A stretch of 23,353 nt of DNA, taken from IMG/VR virus record IMGVR_UViG_3300042197_003294, positions 1-23,353 of that record; one strand, written 5' to 3'. This stretch comes from a virus. Below, one piece after another: positions 14,684 through 20,382 of this stretch. A program made the translations under genes and the position numbers. Below the pieces are notes generated by a model that saw only the letters and a program-made list of their open reading frames with translations, was not told the DNA's origin and did no database searches. Positions within the stretch are counted from its first letter, which is position 1; every line of letters begins with the position of its first letter.

Positions 14684-14967
14684 GTCATGATCTCCAAGTG
14701 CTGAGAATCTATCCAGCGTGCCGGGCCATGTGTCACGACATGATCAGACACCGTGAAACGAGCGAGATTCTTGCCTACTGGCACTATTTTCACGGGATAT
14801 ATCCCGGGTTCGAGGTCTAGTTGCAATATCTCTTCCAGGCTAGAATTATTCCAGCGCCACTCTCGTTCGGTGAGCAGATCATCGCGGACGTAGAGTCGAT
14901 ACACAGGCGGTATACCTTCCCATTCACAGTCAAGCCTGAATCCGGCGAGGATAAACTCATGGCGCAT
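14680..14967 (-). CDS. Conserved-looking small phage protein, beta-rich
   Basis: A 95-residue protein starting MRHEFILAGFRLDCEWEGIPP, then a beta-rich body (VYRLYVRDDLLTEREW, ILQLDLEPGIYPVKIVPVG) and the end HVVTHGPARWIDSQHLEIMT. The pattern is like small hypothetical proteins of T4-like phages. I know no function. MRHEF could be a weak CTS-like start, but no cleavage site follows. Its stop overlaps the start of the 58-residue gene (ATGACATG). It has no Shine-Dalgarno. GATAAATA ends 4 nt before the ATG. Confidence 0.7.
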   Translation of the reverse strand: MRHEFILAGFRLDCEWEGIPPVYRLYVRDDLLTEREWRWNNSSLEEILQLDLEPGIYPVKIVPVGKNLARFTVSDHVVTHGPARWIDSQHLEIMT

Positions 14968-14971
14968 CCCA

Positions 14972-14979
14972 TATTTATC
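14972..14979 (-). promoter_or_regulatory. GATAAATA, late-promoter-like octamer 4 nt before ATG
   Basis: One mismatch to TATAAATA. It contains the TAA stop of the upstream 63-residue gene. A T4-type start site would fall within one base of the ATG at 14967. Confidence 0.35.
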
Positions 14980-15166
14980 GGGATTTCAATTCACGGGGAT
15001 TGCCCACTATGATATCGTTTTTATTGTATTGGGCGCGCAGTATCTTGCGAGCCTGATCGGGATTACGCGCCTGCAGCGTGGTATTGATGATCTGGGTATA
15101 GCCGGGCTGCCGTAGTTTCAGCTTGACGAGATAGGTCTTGAGCCGCGAAAATTCTTTTAGACGCAT
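14975..15166 (-). CDS. Small basic phage protein with CTS-like start
   Basis: A 63-residue basic protein, starting MRLKEFSRLKTYLVKLKLRQ, then TTLQARNPDQARKILRAQY and ending NPRELKSR. MRLKEF resembles the other capsid-targeting starts, but no [ILVM]xE follows closely, so processing is doubtful. The ARNPDQARKILRAQY core is a helix pattern I associate with small proteins of T4-like phages. It is the first gene of the leftward unit beginning at the 29-nt divergent gap. An exact TATAAATA ends 4 nt before its ATG. Confidence 0.7.
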   Translation of the reverse strand: MRLKEFSRLKTYLVKLKLRQPGYTQIINTTLQARNPDQARKILRAQYNKNDIIVGNPRELKSR

Positions 15167-15170
15167 GCTT

Positions 15171-15178
15171 TATTTATA
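15171..15178 (-). promoter_or_regulatory. TATAAATA, exact T4 late promoter octamer
   Basis: An exact match to the T4 late promoter on the minus strand, in the 29-nt gap between divergent genes. T4 late transcripts begin about 6 nt after the octamer, which here is the start codon at 15166, so the mRNA would be leaderless or begin inside ATG. This is the best-placed promoter in the window. Confidence 0.55.
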
Positions 15179-15203
15179 TTTTATATCGGTCGGCCATGAC
15201 CGC

Positions 15204-15211
15204 AGTAAATA
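15204..15211 (+). promoter_or_regulatory. AGTAAATA, late-promoter-like octamer 5 nt before ATG
   Basis: Two mismatches to TATAAATA, on the plus strand. The spacer of 5 nt would put the start site on the A of the ATG at 15217. Confidence 0.3.
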
Positions 15212-15216
15212 TATCA

Positions 15217-15759
15217 ATGAACACTACATCACATCCATCATTGCCCGTCATCACCTGCGATCAGGTCTTGGAATCTCCGGCGCACAAAACACTGCTGGAA
15301 GAACTCAGCCAGCAGAATCTAGACATGTATCAGGCCTATCCCAATAGGATCTTTACCCGACCCCATTATCAGACCTGGCTGCAGGGATATTTCCAACAGC
15401 TGATCGACTGGACTGTGACCAAACACTCCTTGTCGGGAGAAATACAGCAAGTTTTCTATTCCGTGGAATTACCAGGCTGCAACTTCATGTATCATCGTAG
15501 CCATCCCAACATCGGTGCGGTCATACACTGGAGTCCCGAAGACTTCCCCGGTCCCGGAATCCGGATGTTGGAACAAGGTCTTGATGATTCTGATGATTAT
15601 CTCTGGAGCGACAAAGGTCGTTCAGGGCCCGTGTTTCCGTTCTTGGCGAACCAGGCCATAGTGGTGGTGAATCAAGAGCCACGGCACCACTGGGGATTCC
15701 AGTCTCCCATAGGCGAATCTCGCGCCAAGCGCAGCGTCTGGATCTATTTGGGAAAGTAA
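15217..15759 (+). CDS. Putative 2OG-Fe(II) oxygenase/cupin-like protein
   Basis: The only plus-strand gene, 180 residues from the ATG at 15217. An in-frame ATG at 15196 would add 7 residues, and neither has a Shine-Dalgarno. I chose 15217 because an AGTAAATA octamer lies 5 nt before it. The core pattern is NFMYHRSHPNIGAVIHWSPEDF (90-110), then FPFLANQAIVVVNQEPRHHWGFQSP and a closing KRSVWIYLGK. This is a double-stranded beta-helix layout with candidate metal ligands H93 or H96 and H157 or H158, and R169/R172 as 2OG-binding candidates. The canonical HxD is absent. It ends tail to tail with the next gene, overlapping it by 16 nt. Oxygenase activity is a guess from fold pattern and neighbour. 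Confidence 0.65.
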   Translation: MNTTSHPSLPVITCDQVLESPAHKTLLEELSQQNLDMYQAYPNRIFTRPHYQTWLQGYFQQLIDWTVTKHSLSGEIQQVFYSVELPGCNFMYHRSHPNIGAVIHWSPEDFPGPGIRMLEQGLDDSDDYLWSDKGRSGPVFPFLANQAIVVVNQEPRHHWGFQSPIGESRAKRSVWIYLGK

Positions 15760-16265
15760 AACTGGAATCCCATGCTGGTCCGATAACCATTGGTTATAAA
15801 CGGACTCTGATGGGCTTTTTTGTCTGTGTTTAAATTAAAATACCCGCGATTGTATCCATACTGAACGGTGTATGGAGCAGGTTCCAAGAACATGGTCCCG
15901 GGCATAGGATGCTGGCTTTTCTGCAGATACACCTGTGCCATGACATCGATGTCATCGGCGTCGCGATGTATGGGCACTTCGCTGCCGGGTAGATCCAGGA
16001 ATATCTTGGCCTTGCGATAGTGTATGGGTCGTCCCACGGTATTGGCCACTATCACTGCCAGTTCAGTGCCTAGATCATGGAAAGGATCCAGGTCATTGCT
16101 GTGCGGGAAACTCAATCTAGCCAGTGGGCGATCCATGAACCAGATTCCGCTGTAGGCAAAGTACTGCGGCACGGTGTCTAGGAATCCTGCGGTGAAGACG
16201 TCGTCGATCTCCCAGAGAGTGTCGTGTATCTTGGTGATTTTTATGTCGGTATTGATGTTGGGCAT
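15744..16265 (-). CDS. 2OG-Fe(II) dioxygenase
   Basis: A 173-residue protein of the 2-oxoglutarate/Fe(II) oxygenase superfamily, of the kind common in T4-like cyanophages. The iron triad is visible: H100-R-D102 in SEVPIHRDADDIDV and H152 in NTDKKAHQS. R162 in GYRTSMGFQFYF probably binds the 2OG carboxylate. The substrate is unknown; protein prolyl/lysyl, nucleobase or small-molecule hydroxylation are all possible. It overlaps the convergent plus-strand gene by 16 nt at the 3' end. The ATG at 16265 has no Shine-Dalgarno, but AGTAAATA ends 5 nt before it. The 80-nt gap upstream separates it from the GGCT-kinase gene. Confidence 0.82.
   Translation of the reverse strand: MPNINTDIKITKIHDTLWEIDDVFTAGFLDTVPQYFAYSGIWFMDRPLARLSFPHSNDLDPFHDLGTELAVIVANTVGRPIHYRKAKIFLDLPGSEVPIHRDADDIDVMAQVYLQKSQHPMPGTMFLEPAPYTVQYGYNRGYFNLNTDKKAHQSPFITNGYRTSMGFQFYFPK
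15778..15821 (+). terminator. Hairpin and T-run after the plus-strand gene
   Basis: GTCCG at 15778-15782 with ATAACCA at 15783-15789 pair with TGGTTAT at 15791-15797 and CGGAC at 15801-15805, leaving a 3-nt AAA bulge and a one-base centre. Six T follow at 15816-15821. It lies about 20 nt past the stop of the plus-strand gene and inside the coding end of the dioxygenase. The 10-nt gap between stem and T-run weakens the intrinsic-terminator call. A 1-nt loop cannot form, so the inner pairs must open. Confidence 0.4.
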
Positions 16266-16270
16266 ACGGA

Positions 16271-16278
16271 TATTTACT
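16271..16278 (-). promoter_or_regulatory. AGTAAATA, late-promoter-like octamer 5 nt before ATG
   Basis: Two mismatches to TATAAATA, in the 80-nt gap before the dioxygenase. A T4-type start would fall on the A of the ATG at 16265. The rest of the gap (16279-16345) holds only weak 5-bp inverted repeats. Confidence 0.35.
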
Positions 16279-16345
16279 GCCGTGCCAGCGATAGATTATT
16301 TTTACGACCAGCGTTGTTGGGTTTAACAATCTTCTATAGTAAGAT

Positions 16346-17476
16346 CTAACTGCTCCATTTCAGGCTCCAGCCCGCCCCGAACGGATCCACTATCACCATG
16401 GTGCCGTCCCGGCGTTCGCGCACGTTGAAGCCGGCCAGATCCCAGGCCAGTCCTTGCTCCGCGCCCCACTGCCGCAGCTGGCTCGCGATGTTGTAGAAGC
16501 CCGGCATCTGTGCGCGGTACTGCTGCATGAGATTGTCCATCAACAAGTTCCACCGGCTGTCTTGCCGCGCATGGCGCAGGAAATCCTGCCAGGTCGGGAA
16601 ATGGTGCCACACGCCCTGATTCAGCAGCTGGCTCAGGAATTCCCGCACCGCGGTGGGCAGTTCCACCAGGGCTTCCATGCTGAGCTGCAGGAACTCGCTC
16701 TTACCTATCTGTATCTTGCGGTAGGGCTGGCCGTTGATGGTGCCAAATCTCAGCATGTGGGGATTGTTGCTGTGCTCTTGTGCCCACTGCCGATAGGCCA
16801 AGATGGCGCGATTGCCGGCCGCCTGCCGGCTACGTCCTTGGTTGGGCATGGGCATCACGATCTTGACCACGGTGCCTTCGTTCTTGCCCCACACTATGCT
16901 GTCCACGCCTTCGCCCCAGAACGCATATCCGGCCGCACGCATGCGCTGGCGCATCTCCTGCGCGTCCGGACTGCTGCTGGCCATCTCGCGCAGGTCGCGC
17001 AGCCAGGCAGCGTCATCCTGCTGCCAACGATCCTGTGCTTCAGCCACTTCCAGGGCTTGGTCGATCTGCGATGACGGAAGTCCAAACGCCCGATAACCTC
17101 GCCGCAGCGTGGCCACGTAGCCCTGAGAAGGCGCGCGCCAGGTGGTGTTGTCTCGCGTGTCCGGGGTCATGCGATACACCCAGGCCTCGACCCTGCGTGA
17201 CTGATGCTGAACCGGCAACTGCTGCCGGCCATACATGTGGGGATAACCTTCCACGCGGTCCAGTTCGCTCAAGAGTTCTCGCGGTATAATCCACAGCGCG
17301 CCCCACACCTGCGACCCGGCATCGGGCGTTACGTCGGCATACTGCAGAAACTCGAACCTGTGGTTGTTGAGCAGGGCGGGCCCCACGGCCCTGGCCCCGG
17401 GCATGTGCTCCTGATCGGTCAGCATGCCGTAAGCGAAGTAGTATATGGGTTCGGGGCGGAAGTCTCGGTATCTCAT
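16346..17476 (-). CDS. Gamma-glutamylcyclotransferase-like domain fused to kinase-fold domain
   Basis: A 376-residue fusion. Residues 11-105 look like the GGCT/AIG2 fold: YYFAYGMLTD at 12-21 (the family YGSN-type loop), VWGALWII at 58-64, and LDRVEGYPHMY at 72-82 with E76 as the likely catalytic Glu. The middle (GYVATLRRGYRAFGLP) and EVAE/A at 143-147 may be a processing point. Residues 182-376 look like a protein-kinase/aminoglycoside-kinase fold: AGYAFWGEGVDSIVW (G-loop), VVKI with K205, LSMEAL, WDLAGFNV with D346 and N351 (catalytic loop) and VIVDPF with D364 (DFG-like). The start MRYRDF is CTS-like. Its kinase part is paralogous to the 215-residue protein at 20383-21030. Substrates are unknown. 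Confidence 0.72.
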   Translation of the reverse strand: MRYRDFRPEPIYYFAYGMLTDQEHMPGARAVGPALLNNHRFEFLQYADVTPDAGSQVWGALWIIPRELLSELDRVEGYPHMYGRQQLPVQHQSRRVEAWVYRMTPDTRDNTTWRAPSQGYVATLRRGYRAFGLPSSQIDQALEVAEAQDRWQQDDAAWLRDLREMASSSPDAQEMRQRMRAAGYAFWGEGVDSIVWGKNEGTVVKIVMPMPNQGRSRQAAGNRAILAYRQWAQEHSNNPHMLRFGTINGQPYRKIQIGKSEFLQLSMEALVELPTAVREFLSQLLNQGVWHHFPTWQDFLRHARQDSRWNLLMDNLMQQYRAQMPGFYNIASQLRQWGAEQGLAWDLAGFNVRERRDGTMVIVDPFGAGWSLKWSS

Positions 17477-17479
17477 GTT

Positions 17480-18988
17480 TTAGCGATTTTTCTTCCGGCC
17501 GCTCTTCATGTTGGCGCACCAGTGATACATACGACCGCGTTCGCCACCATACTTTTGGGCCCGGGCGCGTAGGTCTGTCACAGATCCCGAGCAACTGGCA
17601 CCACTGCGTTTCACACGTCCGGGCCTGCTCTTACCTTTGACCTTACCATCCGCGAAATTTTCCGCCACACCTTGTTGTTTTCGTGTGAATTTGTATGTCA
17701 TTGACCCCATTGGAGTCCGTCCCTGATGTATCATATATCCTAAACTACCGGCATATCTTTGTACCAATCTATCATACAATTTTTCTCTACTGCCTTTGGG
17801 ATCATCTTCTTTTACTGCTGAGAAAAATAAACTAACAGGTTTTTTCTTTTCGATAAATTGTGCGATGGCTGTTAATACAGTAGCAAATACTCGTTGGGAA
17901 TCACCTTCGCCAGTCACTTCTTGGCGGTTGTTCCTATAGAATTCTACCATCCAATTGTTTTTGGACTCCTTGTTAAACATTATGCTTAAATAGGTGCCAT
18001 CGTCTAATGCTGCCAATGCGTCATAATCTCCATGCATTGATCGTGTCCACTTAATCCTGTAGGGTTGGTCCAGGCTTTCCGCCACACCCCCCGCTGAACC
18101 ATCTATCGAAAAATATTCTCTGCCCATGATGGCGCTGGGTGGTATGGCGCCGCTGTAGATGTAAGTTTCTTCACCGGTGTCATCGTTTCTCAGCCAATGC
18201 GAATCTGCTGACAGCAGACGCCGATCTAGCTTGTTCTGATCGATCTTGAATATCACGCCGCCTTGTTTCATCAGTTCCAATATCTGTTGCTCGCGCTCGG
18301 CGTTGGGTTCTATCACACTGGGATCGATGAAACTACTGGCGATGTCCGGATAGTTGCTGAGATACACATAGCGGTGATCGCTCCAGTCAAACATCCTGAG
18401 ATTACCGCCGGGCAGCAGCCCGTGTTTCCGTATGCTGGGTTCGAATGCTTTCAAGGTGGCATGATATAATGGTTCACGATCAAACCCCGGACTTTCTGCC
18501 ATGGCACGTGCGCCCAGGTCGCCATAGCGACGCAGCGTGATCTTCAGGGCTTCCATGACCTCGTCGCTGTAGCGGATCAGCCGGGGATCTACCACACGCA
18601 CTGGCGCCTGCCGCACGCCGGTCTGCAGCAGGGCAGCATAGCGATGGTGCCCGTCTATGATGCGATAGCCACCGCGCACGGGAGTGACCAGCAGGGGCGG
18701 AATTTTATCCCCTTGCTGCAAGGCTTGCCGCAGGCTGGCCACGGTTCTCTGGCTGGGCAGGTCTCGCATCTTGGTCATGGGTTCCCAGGGCCGCAGTTGC
18801 TCCACCGGCACCATCCGCAAGGGAAAATCCTGGATGCGCATGCCCCGACCGGTGTTGGTGACGGCACCTTGGTTCCGCGGATTGGTCATCATGACTATGG
18901 GCGCGTCACGGTCGCTGCGGTTTATGACATTGCGCCCCCAGTTCACGATGTCGCGCAAACCTTCCTGCGTGAATTCTCGCGCTCTCAT
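17480..18988 (-). CDS. CTS-tagged polyprotein: ParB-like, ADP-ribosyltransferase-like, AT-rich module, Cys-basic tail
   Basis: A 502-residue multidomain protein. MRAREFTQE/G is a capsid-targeting peptide with processing site. Residues 59-135 are ParB/Srx-like (VPVEQLRPW, IIDGHHRYAALLQTG with GHHR at 113-116). AMAE/S at 162-166 ends it. Residues 167-300 look like an ADP-ribosyltransferase of the KptA/DarT type: LYHATLKAF with H176, KHGLLPGG, YVYLSNYPDIASSF, VIFKID, then ETYIYSGAIPPSAI. GVAE/S at 301-305 ends it. Residues 305-443 are an unidentified, AT-rich module (LFFSAVKEDDP, SREKLYDRLVQRYA). QGVAE/N at 439-444 precedes a basic tail, SGASCSGSVTDLRARAQKYG, with MYHWCANMKSGRKK. T4 packages the ADP-ribosyltransferase Alt in a similar way. 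Confidence 0.78.
   Translation of the reverse strand: MRAREFTQEGLRDIVNWGRNVINRSDRDAPIVMMTNPRNQGAVTNTGRGMRIQDFPLRMVPVEQLRPWEPMTKMRDLPSQRTVASLRQALQQGDKIPPLLVTPVRGGYRIIDGHHRYAALLQTGVRQAPVRVVDPRLIRYSDEVMEALKITLRRYGDLGARAMAESPGFDREPLYHATLKAFEPSIRKHGLLPGGNLRMFDWSDHRYVYLSNYPDIASSFIDPSVIEPNAEREQQILELMKQGGVIFKIDQNKLDRRLLSADSHWLRNDDTGEETYIYSGAIPPSAIMGREYFSIDGSAGGVAESLDQPYRIKWTRSMHGDYDALAALDDGTYLSIMFNKESKNNWMVEFYRNNRQEVTGEGDSQRVFATVLTAIAQFIEKKKPVSLFFSAVKEDDPKGSREKLYDRLVQRYAGSLGYMIHQGRTPMGSMTYKFTRKQQGVAENFADGKVKGKSRPGRVKRSGASCSGSVTDLRARAQKYGGERGRMYHWCANMKSGRKKNR
17660..17674 (-). repeat. 15-bp GVAE-coding repeat
   Basis: The plus strand reads ttccgccacaccttg, identical to 12878-12892 in another gene. 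It encodes QGVAE at 439-443 and marks one edge of the AT-rich module. Confidence 0.85.
18077..18088 (-). repeat. 12-bp GVAE-coding repeat
   Basis: The plus strand reads ttccgccacacc, encoding GVAE at 301-304 and marking the other edge of the AT-rich module. The Gln codon half of the 15-bp repeat is not kept. Confidence 0.8.
18971..18988 (-). repeat. 18-bp CTS-start DNA repeat, copy 3
   Basis: Identical to 9643-9660 and 14666-14683. It encodes MRAREF of the ParB/ART polyprotein. Confidence 0.85.
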
Positions 18989-20379
18989 GTGCGCATTTCT
19001 CGGTCACGCATGATCTGATAGTAGTCCATGAATTTTTGTTCGCGATCTCTCAGGCCACGCAAGGCAGGATTTATGCCGCGCGTGACAGATGCCACATCAT
19101 AGAAATCCCTCACCAGGGGTCGCACTCGTTGTTTCCAGTACCAGGCCGCGATCTCGGCCGCCACGTCGGGTCGGCTGGCCAGGTCTGGATTACGTTCGAG
19201 ATCCAGTCCCAGCGCCCGCCCGGCCTGGCGATAATTGTCGCGCCCGGTGAGTTGTATGTATCCACGACCGCGATATCGCCAACCATCACCCGAAGCTTCA
19301 TTGCCGTTACCCAGGCGGTTAGCATAGGCGCGATTGGCTATGGCCTTTGGTCTGTTGGCATACTGGCTGGCGATGCGGGCCGAGGAGAAAGCCGTGGGAA
19401 ATGTCTTCATGAGATTGGGCGCTGAATAATAGAGATTCTCTCGCATGCTGGTGAAGTCTTGGCTCTCATGAGCGGCCTGTGCCAGCAGCGCCGCCAGCTC
19501 TGCTACACGAGTGATGCCGGCTCGCATGGCGGTTTTCAGCATGCGCCGTTCGTCGGGTCCGGCGTTGGGCAAGGGTAGATCTTTGGCGCGAGCGGGTGGG
19601 TCGGCTGCCCGGGATTTCTCGGGTTCTGTGATCCTGGGTTGCGACGCATCAGAGGATGCGGGTTTGGTTTGTGTTCCTGCTGCTGGTGTGGGTTTTGGTT
19701 TGTCTGCTGGTGCGGATCTGGCCGGAACGGCCCGGTCAGTGTAGCCCAGGCGAGCCAGCTCGTCCCTGCGCTGTGCATCCAACACATTGCGCTCGCCGGG
19801 TATGCGCAGCTTCTGTCCCGGGGTGATGGTGAAATTGCGATCCAGGCCATTGGCCCTGGCTATCACCTCGGGCGTGGTGTTGTTGGCACGGGCGATGCTG
19901 TACACAGTGTCACCCTGTTTTACGGTGTGCGCACCTGCGCCCAAGGCGAGACTACCCAGGGCCAGACCCGCGGCAGTGTCGCGCCAGCCTTCTTCCAAAG
20001 ATCCAAGATCAGTGCCCGGCACATGTAACACATTGTCGGCGATGGCTGGCAGTCTTGCAAACACAGTGCCCACAAAATACTGCTTGCTCTGCCGATCCAT
20101 GACTCGCAAGCCCACGGCTTTGTTGAGCTTGGGGTCATACAGCCAGAACTTCTCGCCTCGAGTGAACTCCAACATCCGCCGTCGCACCATGGGCAACTGT
20201 TTAAGGATAGCGTCGCGTTCTTGATCCGACACACCGCGCTCTATCTGCCGCAGGTAACGATGGTAATCACGCCCTGGAGGATCTTGTGGATCGGGATCTT
20301 CAAAATGCAGCGTGATGTCGCCGATGCCCCAGGTGCGCCTGCGTTCTGTGATAGGTTCAGAGAATTCCTGGGCTCGCAT
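18985..20379 (-). CDS. CTS-tagged LysM + GH19 lysin
   Basis: A 464-residue peptidoglycan hydrolase. Residues 1-12 (MRAQEFSEPITE) are CTS-like with an ITE site. A unique module follows at 20-120. LEE/GWRDT at 128-135 is an LxE cleavage site whose product would start with a hydrophobic Gly/Ala helix (133-150). Residues 150-195 are a LysM domain: HTVKQGDTVYSIARANN to ITPGQKLRIPG. A Pro/Ala/Lys linker spans 220-270. Residues 280-464 are a GH19 chitinase/lysozyme-type domain with AHES (E305 the probable acid), ENLYYSA, RAYANRLGNG and GWRYRGRGYIQLTGR. Its start overlaps nothing upstream (3-nt gap) and its stop overlaps the polyprotein as ATGA. It could be an endolysin, but the N-terminal tag argues for a virion-carried lysin. 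Confidence 0.85.
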   Translation of the reverse strand: MRAQEFSEPITERRRTWGIGDITLHFEDPDPQDPPGRDYHRYLRQIERGVSDQERDAILKQLPMVRRRMLEFTRGEKFWLYDPKLNKAVGLRVMDRQSKQYFVGTVFARLPAIADNVLHVPGTDLGSLEEGWRDTAAGLALGSLALGAGAHTVKQGDTVYSIARANNTTPEVIARANGLDRNFTITPGQKLRIPGERNVLDAQRRDELARLGYTDRAVPARSAPADKPKPTPAAGTQTKPASSDASQPRITEPEKSRAADPPARAKDLPLPNAGPDERRMLKTAMRAGITRVAELAALLAQAAHESQDFTSMRENLYYSAPNLMKTFPTAFSSARIASQYANRPKAIANRAYANRLGNGNEASGDGWRYRGRGYIQLTGRDNYRQAGRALGLDLERNPDLASRPDVAAEIAAWYWKQRVRPLVRDFYDVASVTRGINPALRGLRDREQKFMDYYQIMRDREMRT

Positions 20380-20382
20380 GCG

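Noticed and set aside
12878-18088. CRISPR-like array from the recurring 15-bp motif
   Set aside because: Copies lie within coding frames at irregular distances, always encode GVAE/GMAE and have no spacer-sized units.
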